Assembly (NCBI GenBank): GCA_002299495.1
Contig: DBNZ01000195.1
Span: 15,461-37,732, forward strand
Reading direction: 5' to 3'
Length of the DNA stretch: 22,272 nucleotides
DNA from: Methylococcaceae bacterium UBA659
GTDB lineage: Bacteria; Pseudomonadota; Gammaproteobacteria; Methylococcales; Methylomonadaceae
In this document: positions 9,143 to 17,201 of the stretch, in pieces
Layout: each line of letters opens with the position of its first letter
How positions within the stretch are numbered: the stretch's first letter is position 1
Position numbers and translations under genes: made by a program
Notes under the pieces: generated by a model
Database searches by the model: none
The model's input: the letters and a program-made list of their open reading frames with translations, nothing else
Told to the model about the DNA's origin: nothing

Positions 9143-9169
9143 GATGGGCTGAAGTAGGGATAGTTGGGC

Positions 9170-9279
<110 letters not shown>

Positions 9280-9300
9280 ATTAAGTTTGAGCCTGCTGAG

Positions 9301-9360
9301 GCCAAAGATTGAGCATTATGGCTGAAAACAATTTTTTTTCAAGCCATAATTTTCTTTGGC
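9301..9360. repeat. 60-bp imperfect inverted repeat overlapping the ffs promoter
   Basis: Outer arms GCCAAAGA (9301-9308) and TCTTTGGC (9353-9360) pair perfectly. Inner arms ATTATGGCT (9315-9323) and AGCCATAAT (9342-9350) pair perfectly and continue with GAAAA/TTTTC after a one-base bulge, around a short AT-rich loop. The dyad lies between the 3' end of the RND transporter gene and ffs and contains the candidate -35 and -10 boxes. It could act as a transcript 3' end, an operator, or be chance AT structure. On the plus strand the inner stem is followed by TTTTCTTT. Confidence 0.6.
9315..9342 (-). promoter_or_regulatory. Candidate sigma70 promoter for ffs
   Basis: On the minus strand TTGAAA (9337-9342) and CATAAT (9315-9320) are separated by 16 bp. 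They lie about 35 bp upstream of the mature SRP RNA 5' end, leaving a short leader that would need 5' processing, as for E. coli 4.5S RNA. Both elements lie inside the 60-bp inverted repeat at 9301-9360. Confidence 0.6.
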
Positions 9361-9394
9361 ATTCCGGCGTTGGCCATTTGACCAAAAAAACAGG

Positions 9395-12052
9395 CTACCT
9401 TGGGGGTTTTAACACCAGTTTGCCTAAGGCCGGCAAAACCACAAAAGTACAAGTCACTATCCAAAAAATGCCCACGGTAATCACCAACCCCATGCTGGCA
9501 ATCCCTTGGTGGGGCGAAAAAGCCAAACCGCCAAAGCTTGAACTCGTGGTCAAGGCGCCGTAAAACATGGCCCGGGCGGTGCTGGACTGGTAAATGTTTT
9601 GTTCTTCCGACAAAGAGCGCCGCAGTTTTTCAACCATGTGGATGCCATTGTCGACACCGAACCCCAATAACAAAGGCAAGGCGATGACATTGGCAAAATT
9701 GACCGGCGTCTGGGTCAACACCGTGCTGGCCATCGTGAACAATCCGGCCAATATCAGCGGCGTCATGATCAACAAGGTATCGGTGACACTGCGCCGGATT
9801 GCCATTAATGCCACGGCAATCGTGACAAGGGCGATACCCATCGCTTGTTGGAACGCTTTCAACACTTCTTTCATCGATTCCCAATACATAATGGGCAAAT
9901 CCGTGGTGTCCGGCGCAACGGATTGGACTTGGGTGATGAATGCTTCCAAGTTGGCCAAATCATTGAGATCATTTTTAGGAAAAATCTGGATGCGGTACCA
10001 ACCTTCCTGGCTCAACCAGCGTTGTAACAGTTCGGGCGGCAATTTATCCAGGGTGATAAGTTCCGCATTTAAACCGGTTAACCATTCATTCATCACAATC
10101 GGCAACGTGCCTAACAGGCTGGCCTGGATTTTGGCGGCGAATTGGCTTCGATCCGGTTCCTGGCGGTTCTCAAGTTCCAAAAGCACGCCTTCCAGCTCGG
10201 TTTTCACTTTTTCGAGCGCGGTAATTTCCGCTGGAGACGTCTTGTTAGGCAAGACCCGGTTAATCGTTTCAAGCATTTTGGCAACACTAGGGACGTAATC
10301 GCCGTTTAGCTCAAGCGCGGGAAAACGTGGCGCATGAAAACCCAACAGCATCGCCATTTCTGCGATAACTTGCAATTTTTCGTCTTGTTCCTTGGGCACA
10401 AAATCGAACACGCTGAGCGTCCTGTCAACGGATGGCAATTTTTCCAATTGTTGCTGCATGTTTTTAACCCGCCCGCCGTCCTGGGTGATCACGGTCAACG
10501 TCATCGGCGTGGTATTTTTATTTTTGATTAACTCCTTGAAAGCGACCACGGATTCCGAATTCGGATCGCGTAAATTGATGGGGTTAAAATCCGTTTGCAC
10601 CCGGGTGATCAAAACAGAGGATAGGATGGCCAAAACCAATGTAACCAAGGCAATGGGCTTGGCATAATGCAGAGTCAGTCCCGCCAGTTTTTTAGAGATC
10701 AGATCAACCAGCCCAGGCTTAGGGTTGGCAGTTGAACGATCTCTCCCGTTAGGCGCAGGCAGAAACCTCAATAATGCCGGCAACACCATTAAAGTCACGC
10801 ACAAGCAGATAAACAAACTGGTGCCCGCCAATAACCCCAATTCAGACACCCCTTCATAATCGGTTGGAATAAAGGCATACAAGCCTATGGCCGTGGTTGC
10901 CGCACAAAGCAACAAGGACGGACTGGTCGCCACCAAAGCACTCCGTAACGCCTTTATTTTGCTGCAATTGTTCAGCATGTAATCACGATAACGCAAACCA
11001 TAATGGAGCGAGTATTCGACGCCCAAGCCAATATTGGAAACGGCAAAAGCGACTGAAATCAAATTCAGGTCACCTACCGACACGGCCGCGAACGCGCCGC
11101 TAAACACTATCCCTAAAGCCAGTGTGATCAAGGTTGATAGGGTAAGAAAAACCGAACGGTAGGCCAGCAATAAAATACCTAGCACCGCCACCACCGAAAA
11201 AATGCTGGCGGTGAAAGTGCCCGAACCCATGCCGGCTATTTCATCATCTTCCAACCCCGTTTCCCCTGTGATTAACACTTTTACGGGCGGCAAATTAGGG
11301 TCTTGGATCCGCTTCTCCATAGCACGGATGGCATTAATGGAATCTTCCGCCGGACGTATTTTTGCGTAAACAAATTTGGGCTTGACCAAAATCCAGCCAC
11401 GGTTATCCGCCATAGATGGCTTGTCGGCGATTAAACCCTGCCAGGACAACGGCCTGATTTGGCTGTTAAGCGCGTGGTTCAGGGCAAATGAAACTTGGTT
11501 AAAAATGCTCGTCGCATCGACCGGTAAATCCTGGCCAGCTTCTGTGTGGCTTAGGGCGTCTTCAACTATTGAAAAAAAACCGCCTAAACTGGGTTCTTGG
11601 TAAATTCTGCCTATAAATGGCTGGGCCTGCGAAAACGTGTCGGATAAATCCCGCAATTCTTGGGTTTCTAAGTAAAGCAGGCCATTTTTTTCAAAAAACG
11701 CATTGTTTTCAGGAAGATATACCGATACAAAATGTTCGCTATCGGCCCTAAGCAAGCGCTCCAAACGTTTCGTGGCCGCCCTGGTCAGTTCAGGGGTGCC
11801 CGCTTTGACCAGCAACAGCAGTGTCCTTAATTCTTGCGGAAACTGATGTTCAAATCTCCGTCGGTTTTGTTGGAAAGGGGACTCCGGGGCCACCAATTCT
11901 GCGGTGTCCGTGTTGACCGTAAGATTTGCGGCGGTGTATTCCCATGCCAAATATGAGAAAAAAACCGTCAACGTCAACACAACCAATGGATGTTGGAGGC
12001 TCCAATTCGCCCATAGGGAAATCAATCGACGACCATGGCTTGTTAAAGACAT
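9395..12052 (-). CDS. hpnN: Hopanoid-associated RND/MMPL transporter (HpnN-like)
   Basis: Large inner-membrane RND-family protein. Family members called HpnN move hopanoids towards the outer membrane. The 885-residue product has an N-terminal membrane helix (about 24-42), a periplasmic domain with NGLLYLETQEL and AQPFIGRIYQEPSLGGFF typical of HpnN (about 122-160), a first MMPL membrane block (about 280-430) containing SNIGLGVEYSLHYGLR, a central helix (about 465-485), a second periplasmic domain, and a second MMPL block (about 740-880) with GFGVDNGIHMVEKLR. It sits alone after a terminator, with no other hpn gene in the window, so the substrate is inferred from the family. No good Shine-Dalgarno is seen before the ATG. 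An alternative is a generic MMPL exporter. Confidence 0.83.
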   Translation of the reverse strand: MSLTSHGRRLISLWANWSLQHPLVVLTLTVFFSYLAWEYTAANLTVNTDTAELVAPESPFQQNRRRFEHQFPQELRTLLLLVKAGTPELTRAATKRLERLLRADSEHFVSVYLPENNAFFEKNGLLYLETQELRDLSDTFSQAQPFIGRIYQEPSLGGFFSIVEDALSHTEAGQDLPVDATSIFNQVSFALNHALNSQIRPLSWQGLIADKPSMADNRGWILVKPKFVYAKIRPAEDSINAIRAMEKRIQDPNLPPVKVLITGETGLEDDEIAGMGSGTFTASIFSVVAVLGILLLAYRSVFLTLSTLITLALGIVFSGAFAAVSVGDLNLISVAFAVSNIGLGVEYSLHYGLRYRDYMLNNCSKIKALRSALVATSPSLLLCAATTAIGLYAFIPTDYEGVSELGLLAGTSLFICLCVTLMVLPALLRFLPAPNGRDRSTANPKPGLVDLISKKLAGLTLHYAKPIALVTLVLAILSSVLITRVQTDFNPINLRDPNSESVVAFKELIKNKNTTPMTLTVITQDGGRVKNMQQQLEKLPSVDRTLSVFDFVPKEQDEKLQVIAEMAMLLGFHAPRFPALELNGDYVPSVAKMLETINRVLPNKTSPAEITALEKVKTELEGVLLELENRQEPDRSQFAAKIQASLLGTLPIVMNEWLTGLNAELITLDKLPPELLQRWLSQEGWYRIQIFPKNDLNDLANLEAFITQVQSVAPDTTDLPIMYWESMKEVLKAFQQAMGIALVTIAVALMAIRRSVTDTLLIMTPLILAGLFTMASTVLTQTPVNFANVIALPLLLGFGVDNGIHMVEKLRRSLSEEQNIYQSSTARAMFYGALTTSSSFGGLAFSPHQGIASMGLVITVGIFWIVTCTFVVLPALGKLVLKPPR

Positions 12053-12070
12053 AATTTAAGAATGGGGATG

Positions 12071-12104
12071 AAAAAAACCGCCAAACTTAGGTTAGGAAGG
12101 GCGG
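12071..12104 (-). terminator. Candidate rho-independent terminator after parC
   Basis: On the minus strand CCGCC (12100-12104) and GGCGG (12078-12082) flank a 17-nt loop and are followed at once by seven T (12071-12077). The stem is short (5 bp, all G-C) but the T-run is clean. It lies about 100 bp after the parC stop and just before the hpnN start, so it would separate the two transcripts. Confidence 0.5.
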
Positions 12105-12207
12105 CAAAGTGAACCGGAATTTAAGGGGATGGAACCAGGCCAAGGCTGCTTTAACGGCTTTTTGCAACGGCATAACCGTTTGTTTAAATTTGAAAAATTG
12201 GGCCTGT

Positions 12208-14445
12208 TTAAGAATCTTCCGGGATCAAACTATCGACGCGCTGGAAACCCTTCGGCAAGGCTATACCTATTTTGCCACGGGCACCGGAATAGTGCGCCAG
12301 GTCGGACGGTTTCAGCGTCAGCACCCGCTTGCCTGAGATGATTTTTAATTTATTTGATGGCGATATCCGCGTCCAAGCAACGATTTTATCCTTACCTGAC
12401 ATTAAATCCGCCGGGTTCAGCTGCATCATTTTGTTGCCCTTCCCTTTTACCAAAATAGGCAATTCATTAGCTGGAAATACCCACAACCGGCCTTGTAACG
12501 TCGCTATGGCCACACCTTCATGCTCAGTCGGCAGCGGCAGCGGATTCATCAACCTAGCGCCTTCTGGCACGTTCATCACCGACTTGCCCGCCCTACCTTT
12601 GGCCGACAAGTCAGCGACCCTGATCCGAAAACCATAACCCCAATCCGTTGCCAACAACAACCCGTCATCCGGGCTACCCGCCAACAAATGCCTGAATAAC
12701 GCCCCTGCCGGGGGATTCAACCGACCGGTCAACGGCTCGCCCTGGCTTCGCGCCGAAGGCAGGTCATGCACCGTGGTGGTATAAACCCTACCGGTTGAAT
12801 CAAAAACATAAAGCGGTTGTGTGGAACGGCATTTAATGGCGCCTAAAAAGCCATCGCCTGAGCGGTAATTTAAGCTTTCGACATCGAAATCATGGCCTTT
12901 AGCGGCACGGATCCAGCCCTTTTCGGACAAAATCACGGTCATGGGTTCGTTAACCACCAAGGCCGCCGTTTGCAGGGTTTTGGCGACTTCACGGGCAACC
13001 AACGGCGATTTCCTAGCATCGCCGTACTGTTCGGCATCGGCATTCAATTCGTTTTTAATCAACTGGTTGAGGCGTTCCTTGGAAGCCAAGGTTTGCTCCA
13101 AACCGTCCCGCTCATGCTCCAAGTCATTTTGTTCGCCACGGATTTTCATCTCTTCCAGTTTGGCCAGATGCCGCAGCTTTAACTCCAAAATGGCTTCCGC
13201 CTGGATATCGGTTAAGCCGAGCCGTTCCATCAGCGCCGGTTTAGGCTTGTCTTCATTGCGGACAATCGCGATCACTTCGTCAATGTTCAGGTAAGCGATC
13301 AACAACCCCGCCAGCACATGCAGGCGCACTAAGACCTTATCTAACCGATGCTGCAAACGGCGCCGGACCGTTTCAGTCCGAAACGCCAACCATTCGCCCA
13401 AGATGGCGCACAAGCCCTTGACTTGCGGCCTGCCGTCCAGTCCGATCATGTTCAGGTTGACCCGGTAGCTTTTTTCCAGATCCGTGGTAGCGAATAAATG
13501 CGACATCACGGCGTCGGCATCGATGCGTCTGGATTTAGGCATAAGCACGATGCGAGTAGGGTTTTCATGGTCTGATTCATCACGCATGTCTTCGACCATC
13601 GACAGCTTTTTTGCCAACATCAACGCGGCTATCTGTTCTTGCAACTTGCTGCCTGAAACCTGATAAGGCAACGCCGTTATCACAATATTGCCTTCTTCCA
13701 GCTCATAGACCGCCCGCATTTTTATGGAACCCAGACCCAATCGGTATAACCTTTCCAGATCATCGGCAGGCGTTATGATTTCCGCCGAAGTCGGGTAATC
13801 GGGGCCTTTGATAAACGTCATCAAGGTGTTCAACGGGCATTCAGGGTGATCCAACAAATGAATTAAAGCCGCCGCCACTTCCCGTAAATTGTGTGGCGGA
13901 ATATCGGTGGCCATGCCTACGGCAATGCCCATCGTCCCATTCAACAAAACGTTAGGCAACCGGGCCGACAACAGGCACGGCTCATCCAAGGTGCCATCGA
14001 AGTTATGGGTCCAATCCACCGTCCCCTGCTCTAGTTCGCTAAGCAATGTTTGTGCGTAACCGGTCAATCGGGATTCGGTATAACGCATGGCGGCGAAAGA
14101 TTTCGGGTCATCCGGCGAACCCCAATTGCCTTGCCCATCGATGAGCGGATAACGGTAGGAAAAACTCTGCGCCATCAGCACCATCGCTTCATAGCAGGCA
14201 GAGTCACCATGCGGATGGTATTTGCCCAACACATCACCCACGGTGCGGGCGGATTTTTTGTATTTTGCCGCAGCCGTAAGCCCTAATTCGGACATGGCAT
14301 AAACGATGCGCCGCTGCACCGGTTTTAGGCCATCGGCAATATGCGGCAGGGCGCGATCCAAGATAACGTACATGGAATAATCCAAATACGCTTTTTCGGC
14401 GAAATCCTTTAACGGCAGTTGTTCATAATTTTCTGCGAAGGCCAC
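12208..14445 (-). CDS. parC: DNA topoisomerase IV subunit A
   Basis: Breakage-reunion subunit of topoisomerase IV, which decatenates daughter chromosomes. The 745-residue product has the winged-helix/tower core with the catalytic tyrosine in AAMRYTESRLTGY (Tyr122). The quinolone-determining segment HPHGDSACYEAMV (78-90) keeps the Ser and acidic positions of susceptible enzymes. A six-blade C-terminal domain (about 490-740) is shorter than in GyrA and lacks a clear GyrA-box, which favours ParC over GyrA. The start is GTG at 14443-14445, overlapping the upstream stop by 1 bp (TAGTG), with GGGAGGAAG about 7 bp before it. It is co-transcribed with the thioesterase gene. Confidence 0.96.
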   Translation of the reverse strand: MAFAENYEQLPLKDFAEKAYLDYSMYVILDRALPHIADGLKPVQRRIVYAMSELGLTAAAKYKKSARTVGDVLGKYHPHGDSACYEAMVLMAQSFSYRYPLIDGQGNWGSPDDPKSFAAMRYTESRLTGYAQTLLSELEQGTVDWTHNFDGTLDEPCLLSARLPNVLLNGTMGIAVGMATDIPPHNLREVAAALIHLLDHPECPLNTLMTFIKGPDYPTSAEIITPADDLERLYRLGLGSIKMRAVYELEEGNIVITALPYQVSGSKLQEQIAALMLAKKLSMVEDMRDESDHENPTRIVLMPKSRRIDADAVMSHLFATTDLEKSYRVNLNMIGLDGRPQVKGLCAILGEWLAFRTETVRRRLQHRLDKVLVRLHVLAGLLIAYLNIDEVIAIVRNEDKPKPALMERLGLTDIQAEAILELKLRHLAKLEEMKIRGEQNDLEHERDGLEQTLASKERLNQLIKNELNADAEQYGDARKSPLVAREVAKTLQTAALVVNEPMTVILSEKGWIRAAKGHDFDVESLNYRSGDGFLGAIKCRSTQPLYVFDSTGRVYTTTVHDLPSARSQGEPLTGRLNPPAGALFRHLLAGSPDDGLLLATDWGYGFRIRVADLSAKGRAGKSVMNVPEGARLMNPLPLPTEHEGVAIATLQGRLWVFPANELPILVKGKGNKMMQLNPADLMSGKDKIVAWTRISPSNKLKIISGKRVLTLKPSDLAHYSGARGKIGIALPKGFQRVDSLIPEDS

Positions 14446-14939
14446 TAAAAATCTTCCTCCCGATCCACTTGTAGGGCACGGCTTTTTTCCAGGCTGTCCT
14501 GACGCAATTGTTTGCGCAGTTCGGCGGCGGCATAACGCCGTTTATCCGCTTCGGTTTCCAATTGCAACCTAGGGACTTCTATCGGCTTGCCTTGTTCATC
14601 AATCGCCACCATGGTGAAATAGCAAGAAGTGGTATGGCGTTTCTCATAAGTCCGTAGATGTTCGGCAATAACCTTAACACCGATCTCCATTGAGGAGCGG
14701 CCGACATAATTGACCCGGGCGTAAAACGTCACCAATTCGCCTACGTTGATATTTTGTTTGAAAAATACTTGATCCAACGCCGCAGTGACCACATAGTTCT
14801 TGCAATATTTGGCCGCACAGGAATAGGCCACTTGATCCAACAATTTCAGCAGCGCCCCGCCGTGTACGTTACCGGCAAAATTGGCCATGTCCGGAGTCAT
14901 CAACACCGTCATGGCAAGGGTTTTCTCTTGATCGCTCAT
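14445..14939 (-). CDS. Hotdog-fold acyl-CoA thioesterase (YciA/BACH type)
   Basis: Predicted cytoplasmic acyl-CoA hydrolase. The 164-residue product has a single hotdog domain with the helix motif NVHGGALLKLLDQVAYS (24-40), whose Asn24, His-Gly-Gly and Asp35 match the catalytic face of YciA/BACH thioesterases, followed by FYARVNYVGRSSMEIGV (about 68-84). A charged C-terminal tail rich in Arg/Glu follows (about 130-164). It overlaps parC by 1 bp. The functional link to ParC is unclear, and the pairing may be only transcriptional. Substrate chain length cannot be read from the sequence. Confidence 0.88.
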   Translation of the reverse strand: MSDQEKTLAMTVLMTPDMANFAGNVHGGALLKLLDQVAYSCAAKYCKNYVVTAALDQVFFKQNINVGELVTFYARVNYVGRSSMEIGVKVIAEHLRTYEKRHTTSCYFTMVAIDEQGKPIEVPRLQLETEADKRRYAAAELRKQLRQDSLEKSRALQVDREEDF

Positions 14940-15007
14940 GCACTTCCATTTATGAAGGGTAGGTTTATGGAATTAGGCTTGTTTAAAATGCTGTTAGGGG
15001 CAAATTC

Positions 15008-15037
15008 ATTCTACACCAGGCCCATTGCAATTGTCGG
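15008..15037 (-). promoter_or_regulatory. Weak candidate promoter for thioesterase-parC
   Basis: On the minus strand CCGACA (15032-15037), an 18-bp spacer and TAGAAT (15008-15013) resemble sigma70 boxes, about 70 bp before the thioesterase start. Only the -10 is good. No other obvious candidate exists in this divergent spacer. Confidence 0.3.
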
Positions 15038-15134
15038 CTGAAAATGACCATTCAGAAAAGACGAGACGTGACACCATAAACGAGAACCAATTCCCACCCT
15101 AACAAAAAATATTTTTCTCCTTTTTATGGTTTAA

Positions 15135-15182
15135 TGCTATCATTTGAGTCGCGGTAACTGTTTCATCCAACCTTTTGGTTGG
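15135..15182 (+). promoter_or_regulatory. Extended -10 promoter and leader hairpin of the csp gene
   Basis: TGCTATCAT (15135-15143) fits an extended -10 element and is preceded by an A/T-rich tract but no good -35. A start near 15150 would give a leader of about 75 nt. The leader holds a hairpin, CCAACC (15167-15172) and GGTTGG (15177-15182) around a TTTT loop, about 40 nt before the ATG. Structured leaders are usual for temperature-regulated csp mRNAs, but I see no clear match to the enteric cold box. Confidence 0.4.
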
Positions 15183-15223
15183 GATTTATAAAGCTAGCAA
15201 TGGCGTTTTTTTAAGAGTGTGAT

Positions 15224-15433
15224 ATGTCTGATCAAGTTGTAGGAACCGTTAAATGGTTCAATGATGAAAAAGGTTTCGGATTTATAGCCCAAGATGGCGG
15301 TAAAGACGTGTTCGTTCACTTCAGCGCAATCAACGGCAGTGGTCGTAAAACCTTGCGTGAAGGCCAAAAAGTAACCATGCAGGTGACCCAAGGGCAAAAA
15401 GGACCCCAAGCAGAAAACGTCAACCCAGAATAA
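15224..15433 (+). CDS. CspA-family cold-shock protein
   Basis: Single-domain RNA/ssDNA-binding OB-fold protein that melts RNA structure. The 69-residue product carries GTVKWFNDEKGFGFI (about 7-21) with RNP1 KGFGFI and RNP2 VFVHF (about 29-33), and ends at ENVNPE like typical Csp proteins. The start is preceded by AAGAG. It is monocistronic, with its own leader and a strong terminator 15 bp after the stop. Which csp paralogue it is, and whether it is cold-induced, cannot be told from sequence. Confidence 0.95.
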   Translation: MSDQVVGTVKWFNDEKGFGFIAQDGGKDVFVHFSAINGSGRKTLREGQKVTMQVTQGQKGPQAENVNPE

Positions 15434-15447
15434 TCCCCCCCCGACTG

Positions 15448-15487
15448 GCCACGCTTGATGCCATCCGCGCTTCAGGCGTGGCTTTTT
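15448..15487 (+). terminator. Rho-independent terminator of the csp gene
   Basis: GCCACGCTTGA (15448-15458) pairs along all 11 bp (one G-U) with TCAGGCGTGGC (15472-15482), with a 13-nt loop, followed by TTTTT (15483-15487). It lies between the csp stop and the convergent rlmG stop. The opposite strand has no T-run after the stem, so it should act mainly on the csp transcript. Confidence 0.88.
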
Positions 15488-15492
15488 CGCGT

Positions 15493-16623
15493 CTAACGTT
15501 TACTCCACATCACTACAAATTTAGCGTTAGCCGCAGCCCATTTGCAATTGGCAAAAATTTTTTTTAATTGCATGTGGTAATTCAAATGTCGGTTACCCAC
15601 AATCCATAGTTGCCCACCCCGGCGCAACACCCGCTTGGCCCCCTTAAACAGGGTGACGGCGATTTGGTCACCGATCGCATGTTGTTGATGGAATGGCGGA
15701 TTGCATAAAATTAAATCAGCCGATTCTGCAGCGAACTGGGTTAAGCCATCGCCGACGAGAAACTCGGCTCCCCTATGCTCACCAAACGCCAGATGAAAAT
15801 TGGCTTTTGCTGATGCCACTGCCATATACGATTCATCGACGAAATACACCGTGGCTCTCGGGTTGCGCTCCGCTGCGGTCAATCCCACCACGCCATTGCC
15901 ACAACCCAAGTCAATGATGTCATGGGCACAAGCCACATCCGGCAACTGTTGCAAAAAAAACCGTGTCCCAATATCCAAGCTGTCGCGTGAAAAGACGTTG
16001 GCGTGGTTGCTGATCCGAAAGCGGGTGTTTTCCAATGGATAAACAATGGGATAAGGATTGTTTTGAATAGCTTTGCCAAGCTCGGGCTGGATCATGATCA
16101 GCTTCGCTTTTTTCTTTGCCAATAAAGTCGTCGTTGATCCCAGCATGTGCTCCAACATCCCCCAAACCGAGGACGGCAACGACTTGACCATTCCGGCCAC
16201 CAACACCCGCGTCTCCGGCTTAAGGCAAGGACGCAGCCGGATCAACTGGTCTTCCAGCAACGCCAACGTCTTCGGCACTTTGATCAGCACCCAATCGAAA
16301 TAGCCTTCTGGCGTGGTCAAGCTATCGACCAAAGTCAGCTTGCCGTCCGGCAAACCGTTTGCCTCCCAATTCAGCCGCGTGGCTTCATGCGCTAAAAAAG
16401 AATCGGATACCGCCACCGTCCGATAGGCATTCAAGACCACCGCTAATGCGCCGAAAGCATCGTTGACCAACAACAAACGGGCATCCGCATCGGGTTTGTG
16501 TACCGCCAGGTAGTCCAGCAGATATTCGTCCGCCGCATCCCAAGCCCTCAACAATTCCCTAGGCCGCCGCGGCAACCGTTGCAGCACGAACTCGCCTTGG
16601 GCGACCGCTAACCATTCCGCCAT
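15493..16623 (-). CDS. rlmG: 23S rRNA (guanine-N2)-methyltransferase RlmG
   Basis: SAM-dependent enzyme that makes m2G1835 in 23S rRNA. The 376-residue product has the N-terminal pseudo-methyltransferase domain with LRAWDAADEYLLDYL (25-39) and VLIKVPKTLALLE (112-124). The catalytic domain begins at NHANVFSRDSLDIG (206-219) and has SAM motif I IIDLGCGNG (236-244) and catalytic NPPF (308-311) in CNPPFHQQHA. These segments match E. coli RlmG more closely than RsmC. The ATG overlaps the efpL stop by 1 bp (TGATG). It is the last gene of the rnfB-like/efpL/rlmG cluster, and two of the three act on the ribosome. Confidence 0.94.
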   Translation of the reverse strand: MAEWLAVAQGEFVLQRLPRRPRELLRAWDAADEYLLDYLAVHKPDADARLLLVNDAFGALAVVLNAYRTVAVSDSFLAHEATRLNWEANGLPDGKLTLVDSLTTPEGYFDWVLIKVPKTLALLEDQLIRLRPCLKPETRVLVAGMVKSLPSSVWGMLEHMLGSTTTLLAKKKAKLIMIQPELGKAIQNNPYPIVYPLENTRFRISNHANVFSRDSLDIGTRFFLQQLPDVACAHDIIDLGCGNGVVGLTAAERNPRATVYFVDESYMAVASAKANFHLAFGEHRGAEFLVGDGLTQFAAESADLILCNPPFHQQHAIGDQIAVTLFKGAKRVLRRGGQLWIVGNRHLNYHMQLKKIFANCKWAAANAKFVVMWSKR

Positions 16624-17189
16624 CAGGCACGGGAAGCAAATTTTCCGGTTTCAGTATGCACCTTAATGCGTTCGCCTAGCGCCAAATATTCCGGCACCTG
16701 CACTTCCAAACCGGTGGCCAGTTTTGCGGTTTTGGTGCGCGCCGAAGCGGAAGACCCTTTCAGCGCGGGCGGCGTTTCGATGATTTCCAGCGTTACGGTG
16801 GACGGCAACTCTATACCCAAGATTTCATCATCAATTAACAAGGCGACAACACCGTCCAAACTCTCGGTCAAATACTCAGCCTGGCCTGCCAAATCCGCCG
16901 CCGCCAGTAAATATTGCGTATAGTCCGCGCTGTTCATGAACACATAGTTATCACCATCCTTGTAAGAATACGGCACCTTCGCCCGCACCCAATCGACATC
17001 TTTATAGCTGTCTTCGCCTTTCAGGGATTCATCCAGTTTTTGCCCGGTTTTTAAATTGTTGAACCGGGTCTTGTACAACGTGGTGCCACCGCGCGAAGAC
17101 GGGCTTTTCACTTCCACTTGTTTGACAACATGGGGTACGCCGTCGATTTCCACCACCATGCCACGTTTCAATTCACTGGCTTTAGCCAC
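16623..17189 (-). CDS. efpL: Elongation factor P-like protein EfpL (YeiP)
   Basis: EF-P paralogue that relieves ribosome stalling. The 188-residue product shows the three EF-P domains: KOW-like (about 1-66), OB (about 68-128) and a C-terminal domain with GSSASARTKTAKLATGLEVQ (about 146-165). The loop that reaches the peptidyl-transferase centre reads SPSSRGGTT (29-37) with Arg33, the pattern of the EfpL/YeiP branch. Canonical EF-P has Lys34, or Arg32 with EarP, in a different loop. The start at 17189 gives MAKASELKRGM, matching YeiP. It lies 12 bp after the rnfB-like gene and overlaps rlmG by 1 bp. Canonical efp is not in the window. Confidence 0.93.
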   Translation of the reverse strand: MAKASELKRGMVVEIDGVPHVVKQVEVKSPSSRGGTTLYKTRFNNLKTGQKLDESLKGEDSYKDVDWVRAKVPYSYKDGDNYVFMNSADYTQYLLAAADLAGQAEYLTESLDGVVALLIDDEILGIELPSTVTLEIIETPPALKGSSASARTKTAKLATGLEVQVPEYLALGERIKVHTETGKFASRA

Positions 17190-17201
17190 TTGTCTTTTCC
17201 T

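Noticed and set aside
9594..10298. 234-residue plus-strand frame inside hpnN
   Set aside because: It is antisense to a well-supported membrane-protein gene; long antisense frames are common over such genes.
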